35,721 nucleotides of DNA from positions 1 through 35,721 of the forward strand of contig CAMAVM010000025.1 of the NCBI GenBank assembly GCA_945861705.1, written 5' to 3'. Shown piece by piece: positions 25,083-34,140 of this stretch. This DNA comes from Methylomagnum ishizawai (GTDB lineage: Bacteria > Pseudomonadota > Gammaproteobacteria > Methylococcales > Methylomonadaceae). The notes beneath the pieces were generated by a model, which saw only the letters and a program-made list of their open reading frames with translations, was not told the origin of the DNA and did not search any database. How positions within the stretch are numbered: the stretch's first letter is position 1; every line of letters begins with the position of its first letter. The translations under genes and the position numbers were made by a program.

Positions 25083-25847
25083 ATGAACTACAGCATCGCC
25101 CTAAAGACCATCATCAAAAAAGAAGTATACCGCTTCTTGCGGATATGGCCGCAAACCCTGTTGCCGCCAGCGATTACCACGGCCTTGTATTTCCTCATTT
25201 TCGGTAAACTCATCGGCAACCGGATCGGTACGATCAGCGGCGCAAGCTATATGGATTACATCGTCCCTGGCATCATCTTGATGTCGGTCATCAGCCATTC
25301 CTACTCGAATGTGGTGTCGTCGTTTTACTCCACCAAATTCCAGCGCAACATCGAAGAATTACTGGTCGCGCCCGTACCCAATTGGGTAATCTTGACCGGT
25401 TATATCAGCGGCGGCATCTTCAGGGGCTTGTTGGTAGGCATCGTTGTCGCGCTTATCTCTATGCTATTTGCCGACATTGTGGTGTTGCACCCAGGACTTA
25501 CCATTGCTGTAGCCATCCTGACCGCCACCTTATTCTCCCTGGCAGGCTTCATCAACGCGATTCTTGCCGAAAGTTTTGACGATATTTCTATCATCCCCAA
25601 CTTTGTCTTAACGCCATTAAGCTATTTGGGTGGCGTATTTTATTCCGTCGATATGCTGACTGGTATTTGGCAAACCCTCATCATGGGCAATCCCATTATG
25701 TATATGATCAACGCCTTCCGTTACGGTATGATCGGCGTAACCGATGTGGATATTCAACTGGCGTTTATGATGATTGCGGGGTTTATAGTGTTGTTGGCAG
25801 GATTTAGTTTGGTTATGTTGCATCGGGGGACGGGGATTAAGAATTGA
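25083..25847 (+). CDS. yadH: ABC-2 exporter permease (YadH type)
   Basis: 254 residues, as in E. coli YadH (256). Six membrane segments of the ABC-2 type are visible. Conserved stretches are FLRIWPQTLLPPAITTALYF, YMDYIVPGIILMSVI, KFQRNIEELLVAPVP, ESFDDISIIPNFVLTPLSYLG and NPIMYMINAFRYG. It forms the transmembrane channel for YadG; the substrate is unknown. Translation is probably coupled to yadG (3-nt gap). A repeat copy begins three bases after its stop. Confidence 0.95.
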   Translation: MNYSIALKTIIKKEVYRFLRIWPQTLLPPAITTALYFLIFGKLIGNRIGTISGASYMDYIVPGIILMSVISHSYSNVVSSFYSTKFQRNIEELLVAPVPNWVILTGYISGGIFRGLLVGIVVALISMLFADIVVLHPGLTIAVAILTATLFSLAGFINAILAESFDDISIIPNFVLTPLSYLGGVFYSVDMLTGIWQTLIMGNPIMYMINAFRYGMIGVTDVDIQLAFMMIAGFIVLLAGFSLVMLHRGTGIKN

Positions 25848-25853
25848 CAAGTA

Positions 25854-25883
25854 GCCCGTATGAAGTGCAACGTAATACGGGGC
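25854..25883. repeat. Dispersed palindrome copy 2 after yadH
   Basis: GCCCGTAT (25854-25861) pairs with ATACGGGGC (25875-25883). The sequence from 25851 to 25872 is the 22-nt repeat also found at the mutL stop (13745-13766). This copy is a fuller palindrome than that at mutL. Confidence 0.7.
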
Positions 25884-25989
25884 ATCGGAGCAACGAAAAC
25901 CCAGATTCCGCAAGCTCCACCAGGCTACTCGCTGTCGTGCAGCATCGCTCACCTGTTTTACATTGGTGGGGTATAGCAACGAATGCGTT

Positions 25990-26008
25990 ACGGGGTATGT
26001 TACCCCGT
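25990..26008. repeat. Hairpin, 8-bp perfect stem
   Basis: ACGGGGTA (25990-25997) and TACCCCGT (26001-26008) flank the 3-nt loop TGT. It is a sister of the hairpin at 26061-26079, sharing the ACGGGG/CCCCGT stem but with a different closing pair and loop. Confidence 0.7.
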
Positions 26009-26022
26009 CACTCACGTTTTGC

Positions 26023-26049
26023 CGACGGTGGCGTTTTTGTGCCACGTCG
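26023..26049. repeat. Hairpin with T-rich loop
   Basis: CGACGGTGGC (26023-26032) pairs with GCCACGTCG (26041-26049) with one bulge; the loop is GTTTTTGT. It lies between the two ACGGGG hairpins. Confidence 0.6.
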
Positions 26050-26060
26050 AAACCTTACGA

Positions 26061-26079
26061 ACGGGGCAACATGCCCCGT
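26061..26079. repeat. Hairpin, 8-bp perfect stem
   Basis: ACGGGGCA (26061-26068) and TGCCCCGT (26072-26079) flank the loop ACA. The stem differs from that at 25990-26008 by compensating changes on both arms, so pairing is kept. Confidence 0.7.
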
Positions 26080-26173
26080 CCGGCTAAACAGAGCCTTTCA
26101 TGCTGGTTATGCCACAGACATTTTCGGTCATGGGTTTTTGTATCGATTCGGCAGAAATATCTTGAAAATCCGA

Positions 26174-28438
26174 TTATTTTTTGTAGTTCCAGTACTTTCC
26201 TTCGGTCACTCGCCATGATTCAATCGATATAGCCTTATTAAAGTTAAGCAAAATAGCACCCTCGTCAGCACTGTTGAACCACTTAATATGCAAATCTCGG
26301 TAACGTGCAATAACCTCTTCATGGGGATGTCCGAATTGGTTGCGATAACCTGCTGGAATCAAGATAACACTGGGCTTAACCGCTTTCAAGAACGCGGCTG
26401 TTGACGAGGTTTGGCTGCCATGATGCGGTGCAATAAGGACATCGGCTTTCAGCGCATCTTTATAATTTTCAACCAGCCACGACTCAGCCGTCGCCTCAAT
26501 GTCGCCAGTTAATAGTGCAGTACCTTGTTGTGTGTGAATTTGTAGAACGCAGGAATTGTCATTTTCTGATGAGTTAGTGCCAATCTGCGGGGATATGATG
26601 GAAAATGTGACCTTATCCCAAGACCAGGATTGCCCCGCTTTGCACTGAGTTGGGGAATAATTACCCAATAGCTGCGGTACGCTGGTCAATAGTTTTTCGG
26701 TGCGGATGCTGGTCATCAAGGAAGCAGCCCCACCAATGTGGTCATTATCGCCATGACTGACAATTAAGGTATCAACCTTATCAGTACCTTGATTACGTAA
26801 AAAAGGGACGACAACGCTTTGCCCCATATCGCTGGTCGCAGAAAACTTCGCGCCCGTATCGTAAACCAGGACGTGATTTGTTGTTTGTACAACCGCCGAT
26901 AAGCCTTGTCCGACATTCAATAAGGTCATTTTGATAACGCCGGATGCTATTTTGTCTGATTGGGTGAAAATCAAAGGCAACAGCATCATCAAACCTAGCC
27001 ACCGAGATGGTATTCCCTTAGGCGCGAACAGTAATAGTATCCCTGGCACAGCAAAACTTAATGCCCACCATGATGGTTGGGTGTGGCTTATGGTCGATAA
27101 GGGCAAATCGGCTAATTTGACTAGAATCCACCATAAGCCCTGTAATGCAAAATCCACGACTAGGAATATTTTTGCCGCAGCTATCGGTACTACTAACATA
27201 ACCAAAGTAGCAAGCAAGGCTAATGGGACGATTATTAAGCTGATGATTGGTACGGCGATTAAATTGGCTAACGGCGCAATCAGCGAAACTTGCTGGAAAA
27301 AGAATAATAATAACGGTGCTAATCCTACCGAAGTCACCCAGTTGATCTTGATACTGCCGCGAAAAAAGCTCGGTTTATCTAAACGTGCGGCGATAGTATA
27401 AATAATCAAACTAACGGCAATAAACGATAACCAGAATCCCGCCGATAATACGACCAGTGGATCAACAATCAGGACGGCGAATAAGGCAACAGCGAGGATG
27501 TGGTAAGGTCGAGTATTACGTTGCTGGATTACTGCAACCATAGCGATAGCAATCATCAATGCCGAACGCTGTGCAGGTACCGAAAAGCCCGTTAAGCCCG
27601 CATAAAATATGGCTGTCACTAACGCCACGATAGCCGCGACTTTCTGGGGAGACCATGCCAAAATACCTGTCCAAGCCCAAAGCCTGATGACCAATAAATA
27701 CACTAGCCCGGCAACCAAACCAATATGTGAGCCGGAAATAACCATCAGATGGGTTGTGCCAGTTTTGCGGAATATGTCCCACTGGTTAGCAGAAAGACTG
27801 TTGCCATCGCCAATTGTTAACGCTTTAATCAACGGTAGGTTGCTACTATTAGCGAGTATTTGCTCTAATTGATCGGCGATATGTTGCCGCCAAACCAACA
27901 GGCTGGTTTGGGTAGAACCGCTATCCAACAGCTTAGGTTGCGGTTTGGTACGGATATAACCGGTAGCACCTATGCCCTCGACAAATAACCAACGTTCATA
28001 ATCAAAACCGCCGGGATTAAGATTGCCATGTGGACGTTTTAATCTGACCGTAAACGACCAATGTTGCCCCGCTTTTATGGTCTGATCAGGGTAATACCAG
28101 GTTAGTCTTAAGTTATTGGGGACATTGTGCGCGGTCTTCACCACCTTGAGATTAAAGCGTACATGATTGCTTTCATGTTCTGGCAAATCAGCAATATAGC
28201 CTTTAATCTGAATATCCTGACCTGCCAACGACTCCGGTAATTGGTCTGCTAATCTAACCGAAGCAAATATAACCGCCCATAACACACCAGACAGGAAAAA
28301 CACCCAACGCCAATAACGCAACCACGCCAGGACACCTACAATGGCGACACCCACAACCAGCCAAACAAGTTCTGGCAATGCCGACGGTTGTTGGACAAGC
28401 AATATTCCGGCAAGAAAAAATAGGATGCGTACAACCAT
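26174..28438 (-). CDS. comEC: ComEC/Rec2 DNA-uptake channel
   Basis: 754 residues, full length. N-terminal membrane helices (1-60), a DUF4131-like periplasmic region, the competence domain with about eight helices from GDGNSLSANQWDIFRKTGTTHLMVISGSHIGL onward (near residue 210), and a C-terminal metallo-beta-lactamase domain (about 500-740) with SHGDNDHIGG and APHHGSQTSS. ComEC passes single-stranded DNA across the inner membrane in natural transformation. DUF2062 is divergently transcribed next to it, a pairing common in gammaproteobacteria. Confidence 0.95.
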   Translation of the reverse strand: MVVRILFFLAGILLVQQPSALPELVWLVVGVAIVGVLAWLRYWRWVFFLSGVLWAVIFASVRLADQLPESLAGQDIQIKGYIADLPEHESNHVRFNLKVVKTAHNVPNNLRLTWYYPDQTIKAGQHWSFTVRLKRPHGNLNPGGFDYERWLFVEGIGATGYIRTKPQPKLLDSGSTQTSLLVWRQHIADQLEQILANSSNLPLIKALTIGDGNSLSANQWDIFRKTGTTHLMVISGSHIGLVAGLVYLLVIRLWAWTGILAWSPQKVAAIVALVTAIFYAGLTGFSVPAQRSALMIAIAMVAVIQQRNTRPYHILAVALFAVLIVDPLVVLSAGFWLSFIAVSLIIYTIAARLDKPSFFRGSIKINWVTSVGLAPLLLFFFQQVSLIAPLANLIAVPIISLIIVPLALLATLVMLVVPIAAAKIFLVVDFALQGLWWILVKLADLPLSTISHTQPSWWALSFAVPGILLLFAPKGIPSRWLGLMMLLPLIFTQSDKIASGVIKMTLLNVGQGLSAVVQTTNHVLVYDTGAKFSATSDMGQSVVVPFLRNQGTDKVDTLIVSHGDNDHIGGAASLMTSIRTEKLLTSVPQLLGNYSPTQCKAGQSWSWDKVTFSIISPQIGTNSSENDNSCVLQIHTQQGTALLTGDIEATAESWLVENYKDALKADVLIAPHHGSQTSSTAAFLKAVKPSVILIPAGYRNQFGHPHEEVIARYRDLHIKWFNSADEGAILLNFNKAISIESWRVTEGKYWNYKK

Positions 28439-28506
28439 TGAATGTGCTAATTATTTAGGTTGGAAATCTGGTAAACTTAGCCAAAAATATAACTATAAGA
28501 ACACAC

Positions 28507-29046
28507 ATGGCTAAGGAATTTATACAAAAATTAATCCACAGATTCATCCCAAATCCAGAGGTCATTAGTAAGAACAAAAACCTCCAATTTTTAGGTGATA
28601 AATTACAAAACCCCAATCTTTGGCATATTAGTCGACGTTCCATCGCAGCAGCCGTTGCCATCGGTCTTTTTTTCGCCTGGGCACCAACACCCACACAAAT
28701 GGCCTTTGCAGCCGCCGCCGCTATTTATTTCCGCGCGAACCTGTTGGTTTCGGTAGCGTTGGTGTGGATAACCAACCCTATCACCATGCCACCGCTGTTT
28801 TATTTTGCTTACCGAGTTGGTCTTCGCTTTTCAGGTCATCCGTCACCTGCTGATGATTTCGTCTTCTCTTTAGAAGGGTTGTGGTCTGGCTTGGGAACGG
28901 TGATGGGGCCATTCTTGCTGGGTTGCCTTATTTTAGGTTTGCTATGCTCGCTTGCTGGCTACATTGGCATGGATTCCTACTGGCGTTATCAAGTCAGCAA
29001 GAAATGGGCAGCAAGAAAGCAGAAACGAGCTGAACGATCAAAATAG
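28507..29046 (+). CDS. DUF2062 membrane protein
   Basis: 179 residues. A basic N-terminus is followed by LWHISRRSIAAAVAIGLFFAWAPTPTQM and the helix-turn segment ANLLVSVALVWITNPITMPPLFYFAYRVG, both diagnostic of DUF2062, and a third long helix near 135-158. Function is unknown; it is an inner-membrane protein frequently adjacent to comEC, from which it is separated by 68 bp with divergent starts. Confidence 0.92.
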   Translation: MAKEFIQKLIHRFIPNPEVISKNKNLQFLGDKLQNPNLWHISRRSIAAAVAIGLFFAWAPTPTQMAFAAAAAIYFRANLLVSVALVWITNPITMPPLFYFAYRVGLRFSGHPSPADDFVFSLEGLWSGLGTVMGPFLLGCLILGLLCSLAGYIGMDSYWRYQVSKKWAARKQKRAERSK

Positions 29047-29092
29047 AAACCAGTTATAAAATACTTTTTACCTTTAACTTAACGATGTAGTC

Positions 29093-29500
29093 ATGAATCA
29101 ACAAGCTATCAACCTTATAGAACAATACTATACTGCTTTCAACAGCGCCGATATGGACACTTTTTTAAACCTGCTGACTGATGATGTCATCCATGACATC
29201 AACCAGGGCAAACGTGAAATCGGTAAGGATGCCTTCAAGCAATTCATGGCTTGCATGAATTTCAACTATAAAGAGCAACTGGTTGATATGGTGATTATGG
29301 CGACAGCCGATGGCACGCGTGCTGCTGCGGAGTTTGTCGTTTTAGGCAAATATATCCAATCCGATGAAGGCCTGCCTGACGCAAAAGGGCAAGAATACCA
29401 TCTTCCTGCTGGTGCATTCTTCGAGATACGTGACAACAAAGTCGCCCGGATTACCAATTACTACAATCTGCAAGATTGGATCGCCCAAGTTGGCGGGTAG
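29093..29500 (+). CDS. NTF2-like / SnoaL-type protein
   Basis: 135 residues, the size of a single NTF2-like fold. NLIEQYYTAFNSADMDTFLNLLTDDVIHDINQG is the typical helix and first strand of ketosteroid-isomerase-related proteins, and FFEIRDNKVARITNYYNLQDW closes the fold. Such proteins bind small hydrophobic ligands or act as isomerases or hydrolases; the ligand cannot be read here. It lies 46 nt after the DUF2062 gene. Confidence 0.88.
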   Translation: MNQQAINLIEQYYTAFNSADMDTFLNLLTDDVIHDINQGKREIGKDAFKQFMACMNFNYKEQLVDMVIMATADGTRAAAEFVVLGKYIQSDEGLPDAKGQEYHLPAGAFFEIRDNKVARITNYYNLQDWIAQVGG

Positions 29501-29635
29501 GTTGCTATTTAAATCAGGCAAACAAATTGTTCGTAAAGGCGCAACTAACTCAAAGCAACCTTGCCTTCTGGATTTCGGCAACTCCTTCCAGAATGACAGT
29601 TTTTTGACTCAATTACCTTAAGAAATAAGTGCATT

Positions 29636-29992
29636 ATGAAATTAGTCAGCATTGCCATTTTTGTGGGATTGATTCTGCTTTATTTTGTGAATGCAGCATT
29701 AAAAATTGACATCTTTAATTGGGAGATGCTCGTCCACAGTGGCATCCGGTTTTTCACGGGCTTCATTATTTTAGGGATTGGCTATTTCTATGAACACAAA
29801 ATTAAACTAAAGATTTCAGTTTATTTGGTTTTAGCGTTGATCTTGGCCGATGACCTTATGGATTACTACAGGCATGTAAATAGTTTTAGTGCTGAATTTA
29901 TGGTTCATGGCTTCTACATGCTGTTATGGGGAGCTTTGGTTGGCTATTTTTCTATGAGGTATGCCAAAGGTAAAATTGACAACCAGTTATAA
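29636..29992 (+). CDS. Small inner-membrane protein of unknown function
   Basis: 118 residues with about four hydrophobic helices (4-22, 37-52, 61-76, 91-108). The polar link LADDLMDYYRHVNSF between helices 3 and 4 is rich in acidic residues. It is not recognised as a named family. It lies 135 nt after the NTF2-like gene; the gap has no clear feature. Confidence 0.75.
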   Translation: MKLVSIAIFVGLILLYFVNAALKIDIFNWEMLVHSGIRFFTGFIILGIGYFYEHKIKLKISVYLVLALILADDLMDYYRHVNSFSAEFMVHGFYMLLWGALVGYFSMRYAKGKIDNQL

Positions 29993-30073
29993 CAACGGCT
30001 TGGTGTCGTTTTCTCAGGAATGAGCCTTTAAACCTAAGCTGTGTGATGCAACTCCTTCGATATACCACGGGGT

Positions 30074-30106
30074 CAGTTAAATCGCTATGACACATGGTCT
30101 TAACTG
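30074..30106. promoter_or_regulatory. Inverted repeat upstream of rimK
   Basis: CAGTTAA (30074-30080) and TTAACTG (30100-30106) are perfect arms 19 nt apart, about 83 nt ahead of rimK. It may be an operator or terminator of the preceding gene; no regulator can be named. Confidence 0.3.
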
Positions 30107-30188
30107 TGACGCTAAACATCTATAATGCAGCTTCACCTATTTCATGCCAGAATATGCGCCCTTATCGCCCTAGATTGATCGCTGATTA

Positions 30189-31121
30189 ATGAAAATCGCA
30201 ATTTTGTCCCGCAACACCAAACTCTATTCGACCATACGCTTAGTCGAAGCCGCCGAAGCACGCGGTCATGAGGTCAGAGTATTGGATGTTTTACGGTGTT
30301 ATATGAACATCACCTCGCATAATCCATCCATCCATTATCGCGGCGAAGCATTAACGGATTTTGATGCGGTCATTCCCCGCATCGGTGCGTCTGTTACCTT
30401 TTATGGCACGGCAGTACTGCGCCAGTTTGAGATGATGAATGTATTGCCGCTGAATGAGTCAGTGGCGATTTCCCGCGCTCGTGACAAGTTGCGTTCCATG
30501 CAGTTGCTTGCCCGTAAAGGTATCGGTTTGCCAGTGACCGGATTCGCCAATAATCCAGATGACATTGCCGACCTTATCGCCCAAGTGGGCGGTGCGCCGT
30601 TGGTCATAAAATTATTGCAAGGCACGCAAGGCATTGGCGTAGTGCTGGCCGAGACGCACAATGCCGCAGAAAGCGTTATCCAAGCTTTTATGGGCTTGAA
30701 GGCCAATATTATGGTTCAGGAATTTATCAAAGAAGCAGGTGGCAGTGATATTCGTTGTTTTGTGGTCGGAGATAAGGTGGTGGCGGCAATGAAACGGCAG
30801 GGCTGTGACGGTGAATTTCGGTCTAATTTACATCGTGGTGGTTCTGCGTCCTTAGTGCGGCTAACGCCAGAAGAACGCTCTACTGCCGTACGGGCGGCAA
30901 AAATTATGGGCTTGAATGTCTGTGGCGTTGATATGCTGCGTTCTAATCATGGTTCTGTGATTATGGAAGTTAACTCCTCACCGGGATTAAAGGGTATAGA
31001 AGAAGTCAGCGGCAAAGATATTGCTGGTTTGATTATCCAGTTTATCGAAAAACGTTTTGAGTCATTGGAAACGGTAGATATAAAATCAGCCACTCGAACG
31101 CGTACGCGTGGTAAAGGTTAA
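30189..31121 (+). CDS. rimK: Ribosomal protein S6 modification enzyme family (RimK), ATP-grasp ligase
   Basis: 310 residues, close to E. coli RimK (300). N-terminal [22 protein letters not shown], then [23 protein letters not shown], and an ATP-grasp core with [48 protein letters not shown] and [15 protein letters not shown]. It adds glutamates to the C-terminus of S6 and can make poly-alpha-glutamate in vitro. The rimB/rimA partners are not here. GGCTTTTAT/ATAAAAGCC (31124-31132, 31164-31172) lies between this and the convergent next gene and may be a weak terminator. Confidence 0.94.
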   Translation: MKIAILSRNTKLYSTIRLVEAAEARGHEVRVLDVLRCYMNITSHNPSIHYRGEALTDFDAVIPRIGASVTFYGTAVLRQFEMMNVLPLNESVAISRARDKLRSMQLLARKGIGLPVTGFANNPDDIADLIAQVGGAPLVIKLLQGTQGIGVVLAETHNAAESVIQAFMGLKANIMVQEFIKEAGGSDIRCFVVGDKVVAAMKRQGCDGEFRSNLHRGGSASLVRLTPEERSTAVRAAKIMGLNVCGVDMLRSNHGSVIMEVNSSPGLKGIEEVSGKDIAGLIIQFIEKRFESLETVDIKSATRTRTRGKG

Positions 31122-31178
31122 CTGGCTTTTATCAATAGTTGGTATTGATTCTTTTGGGGGGCAATAAAAGCCTACGAC

Positions 31179-31409
31179 TTAAAAATCAAATTCAGAATCA
31201 TCAAAATCGTCAAATTGGTCTCTTAATTGTTTTTTTTCCCAATAAATTTCGATTTTTCTGCGGGTATCTCTTTTGATGATTTCTTTTTCGATGCCATCAA
31301 CTAGCGGCACAAATTCACCCTCCTCGAAAATATCGTCAGCATCGTGTTCGACTTCTGTACTGCTTTGCGAGCCTGTCTTTGCTATTGGTTTAGATGTCTC
31401 ATTCGTCAT
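31179..31409 (-). CDS. Small acidic protein, possibly PA3496 family
   Basis: 76 residues, strongly acidic. The C-terminal half RDTRRKIEIYWEKKQLRDQF followed by an Asp/Phe tail resembles the short PA3496-type proteins of gammaproteobacteria, which carry TRRxIExxxExKxL. The N-terminal half is unstructured-looking. There is no signal or membrane helix. The 293-nt gap upstream (31410-31702) holds nothing I can call. Confidence 0.55.
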   Translation of the reverse strand: MTNETSKPIAKTGSQSSTEVEHDADDIFEEGEFVPLVDGIEKEIIKRDTRRKIEIYWEKKQLRDQFDDFDDSEFDF

Positions 31410-31702
31410 TTTGGGATAGCCTCACATAAAATATCTCTCGTTTAATCGCAACACAAGCGTTTACAGCAAGTGGGTATGTCTACATAAATGTAATAATAGC
31501 TGGTTTTATGGGAAATAAACAAACGCGTTTCGTATTACGCTTATTGCAAATTGTTGTGGAGCAAGTTTAGTCGCTCTTTCATAAACACAAAGACCGGAAT
31601 ATAAAAGCATTGTTCCCGCGATAATGGATAAGGTGGGGTTACGCTTGATATTTTCAAGCTGAGTTCGACTGAAATCAAACAGTTATAAGCCATCGAACTA
31701 TT

Positions 31703-32260
31703 TCAATATTGAGCCAATGACTGGCTATTCTGTTGATTAATTAACTTTAAAGTATTCTCTGGTAGCTTTTCATCTAACGCACCAGATAGGTGAAGCCGAG
31801 CTTCTTCATGCACTGTCATCATAAATTTTATGAGCTGTGCTTCGTGGTTTATTTGGTCTTCAAAACTTTCCGCCTCCCACATGCTGTTTAATAAGGATTT
31901 TGCATGATGGTGGATGGTATGTGCGATAGCATCTGGTAGGTGTGCATAACTGCGTAGTATCACCAACTTAAGTTGCTGTAATGATTGCAGATATTGTTGA
32001 TAGTCTTTGACATCTTGATTGCAGCGCGTTTTCAACATCGCAAGTTCTGAGTGCTGACGCGTTTTCAGCAAATTAATTTCGTGGGCTAATTGCACACTTC
32101 TTTTTGTTAATTCTGCGGCTAATGCTTTGTCAGCAAGAACTTTTTTATGGGTGAGTTTTATTTGCTGATCCTGGTTTTCAGATCGCCAGTCAAGATTTTT
32201 AACCTTTATTGAATGGATAATATTAATTATGTTATCAATCTTATTTTGTAGTATTTTCAT
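31703..32260 (-). CDS. Coiled-coil protein of unknown function
   Basis: 185 residues, almost wholly helical by composition. Residues 1-110 are a long charged heptad-like stretch (KVLADKALAAELTKRSVQLAHEINLL...), followed by a His-rich segment (AIAHTIHHHAKSLL) and another helix. There is no signal or membrane helix. Its ATG overlaps the stop of the upstream two-helix membrane protein (ATGA), so the two are translationally coupled and probably interact. No family recognised. Confidence 0.75.
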   Translation of the reverse strand: MKILQNKIDNIINIIHSIKVKNLDWRSENQDQQIKLTHKKVLADKALAAELTKRSVQLAHEINLLKTRQHSELAMLKTRCNQDVKDYQQYLQSLQQLKLVILRSYAHLPDAIAHTIHHHAKSLLNSMWEAESFEDQINHEAQLIKFMMTVHEEARLHLSGALDEKLPENTLKLINQQNSQSLAQY

Positions 32261-32628
32261 AGGCTTGCAGATTTTTTATCATGCTTTTTTAGCAGGCTTT
32301 TGCGTTTTTGTTGGCTGATATACAGCAAGCGCACTTTTTTGAAATGGAAAAGCCGATTTAGGCGATTGTGCTGGCTAGTATAAAACAGCAATCTCCTTTC
32401 CATGCGCTGACGGGTAGCAAAATAATTGCAGATAGAGGTTAGCATTAATCTGAATATCGTCCATAAACCCGCTAGCAATAACAGGGAAAAAGCGCATAGC
32501 AGCATTATTGAACCAAGGTTTGATACGTACACAGAAAAGCTCGTTAACGTTAATTGATCAAGAGCGATTGCCAGCACAAAATTGGCAATTGCGGCAAAAA
32601 TCAGTAATAAAGCCAATCTAATTATCAA
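32257..32628 (-). CDS. Two-helix inner-membrane protein of unknown function
   Basis: 123 residues. Two hydrophobic helices (about 3-24 and 38-66) are followed by a very basic cytoplasmic tail (FATRQRMERRLLFY, KKVRLLYISQQKRKSLLKKHDKK). The tail could bind the coiled-coil protein encoded by the overlapping downstream gene. It lies 55 nt after the lytic transglycosylase gene on the same strand. No family recognised. Confidence 0.72.
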   Translation of the reverse strand: MIIRLALLLIFAAIANFVLAIALDQLTLTSFSVYVSNLGSIMLLCAFSLLLLAGLWTIFRLMLTSICNYFATRQRMERRLLFYTSQHNRLNRLFHFKKVRLLYISQQKRKSLLKKHDKKSASL

Positions 32629-32683
32629 AATATTAACCGTTATACTAAATAGTTACATTAAACCAAAAGCATACAGGCCATTG

Positions 32684-33763
32684 TTACGGCAACCCCGGTA
32701 CGCCTAAGCGTTGAATTTGCATGGCATTATTGCCTGCTTCGTAAGCCAGAAGTTTACCTTGTTTTTGCCAAAGTCGAAAAGCCAAAGCGTACGACAACAC
32801 CCTAATCGGATAATCACGAGGCAGCAACTGCAAATAAGGCTGTATGGTGATGAAGTCAGTCACGCCGTATTTTTTCATGATAAAGCGAAGTCCACCATTG
32901 GCTGGACCAATATTGTAAGCAAGCAAGCCCAGAAACACATCATTGTTCATCTCTGCCAAGTAATGTTTGAATGTGATGGCGGCGATGAAAGCGTTATGGC
33001 GATGATCGTATAAGGATAATTGCTCTGTTTTCAAATGATCTTTGGCTTCTTCCAACACGGCTTTAGGCACTGCCGTGATCTGGAATAAACCGTGACCGCC
33101 ATCATTACTGTCCCTGGGTTTGAAAGAAGATTCTGTTGCGGCAATGCCTTGTAGCAGGTTTTGGTCTACGTCGAATTCCGTAGCGGCTTCTGCAATAGCG
33201 GAGTTATAAGATTCTGCTCTTTGCATCATCTTGTTTAAGCCTGTCGAATTATAACGTCGATAAGCGGCAAACACTTGGTGGTTGAGCGTGACTCGACTGG
33301 CTTCTTCCTTACCGCCAACCAAGGTGCGAAATTGACCAATAGATAGCCTGAAGCTATCTTGCCAAGAAAGAATTGCGACTATCAAAACCACACCGATTGC
33401 GGCTATCGGAACAAAAGCTTCGGAATGGGCTTTTAAATAGCACCGCAGCTTCCACCAGCCAACTAGAAAAATGGTTGATACCAATATCAACGCCATAACA
33501 CCCACTGCAAACGGCAGCAAACTGCCCAGAAAACTGGTGCCGGAAAAGCCATTGGCAGCATTCCCCAGCACCACGACAATTCCATAGCTTACCACCGCAG
33601 CAAGCGCTAAGGTCTCAGCCGCTATGAATAGCAATTTTTGTCGGAAATTTTGTGGCGGAACGGAATTTACCGATTTTCGCGGAGCACCTTTGCGCGGCTT
33701 GCGGTTGGGCAAAACATCAGTATTGCTCCGTGCTTTGGATCTGGGCGTTACGGGTTTATTCAT
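32684..33763 (-). CDS. Membrane-anchored lytic transglycosylase (SLT domain)
   Basis: 359 residues. A basic, proline-rich N-terminal tail (1-42), three membrane helices (about 44-66, 78-103, 115-133) and then an SLT lysozyme-like domain (about 183-320). Catalytic Glu is E211 in AATESSF; GHGLFQIT (223-230) and AYNIGPANG (282-290) complete the family motifs. It would cleave the MurNAc-GlcNAc bond in the periplasm. Most soluble or lipoprotein transglycosylases have a single signal sequence, so three helices before SLT are unusual. It is the first gene of a three-gene unit. Confidence 0.88.
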   Translation of the reverse strand: MNKPVTPRSKARSNTDVLPNRKPRKGAPRKSVNSVPPQNFRQKLLFIAAETLALAAVVSYGIVVVLGNAANGFSGTSFLGSLLPFAVGVMALILVSTIFLVGWWKLRCYLKAHSEAFVPIAAIGVVLIVAILSWQDSFRLSIGQFRTLVGGKEEASRVTLNHQVFAAYRRYNSTGLNKMMQRAESYNSAIAEAATEFDVDQNLLQGIAATESSFKPRDSNDGGHGLFQITAVPKAVLEEAKDHLKTEQLSLYDHRHNAFIAAITFKHYLAEMNNDVFLGLLAYNIGPANGGLRFIMKKYGVTDFITIQPYLQLLPRDYPIRVLSYALAFRLWQKQGKLLAYEAGNNAMQIQRLGVPGLP

Positions 33764-34132
33764 TTATAAGGCGGTCAAGGCTAAAAAGGCATTTACGGAA
33801 AATTGTACGGAATTGTAAATCAATAGGCGGGTATAGGGTGGGCTAAAAGGCAGGATTAAGTTCAGAGTGAGCTAATAGTTATTGAAGCCATCATTCGCAA
33901 TATTATGACAGGCTTCAGAAGTAGAAAGTAAGCGAGCCTTTTATTAAACAGTGTTATATTTATTTTTTCGATTTAAGCATCGTTTAATTATTAGCCGCTA
34001 GTCTGCCCTCAATCATTCTTAAAAGTGGATTGTTGGTGCGATTAAAAGTTCTGATTTTAAGATTGGTTATTTCGCTTACGATAATTTTAGAGGGTTTACT
34101 TGTGAATAATAAAATAATGTGTGGGGCAAGCT
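33764..34132. other. Intergenic region before the mono-heme protein gene
   Basis: About 370 nt between divergent genes, AT-rich. It holds TTAAAA/TTTTAA arms at 34042-34060 and, at its right end, a strong ribosome binding site with a possible leader peptide (34102-34140). No RNA gene or further coding frame is supported. Confidence 0.5.
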
Positions 34133-34140
34133 ATGCATAA
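34102..34140 (+). CDS. Possible 12-codon leader peptide overlapping the mono-heme gene start
   Basis: AGAGGG at 34089-34094 is a strong ribosome binding site. Seven bases later a GTG at 34102 opens MNNKIMCGASYA and stops at TAA 34138-34140, which overlaps the ATG (34133) of the next gene in another frame. The main gene has only GGGG as its own site, so translation by coupling to this leader is plausible. Confidence 0.4.
   Translation: MNNKIMCGASYA

Larger units (their letters stand above)
25848..26173. other. 326-nt gene-free region packed with short hairpins
   Basis: It lies between the convergent yadH and comEC genes. It holds four separate inverted repeats (25854-25883, 25990-26008, 26023-26049, 26061-26079). 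Short open frames across it have no ribosome binding site or recognisable family, so I call no gene. Confidence 0.7.

Noticed and set aside
25844..26232. Open frames of 89 to 124 codons after yadH
   Set aside because: They run through the hairpin repeats, lack ribosome binding sites and resemble no family.
28455..28694. 79-codon minus-strand frame upstream of comEC
   Set aside because: It is antisense to the DUF2062 start and its translation is a shadow of that gene.
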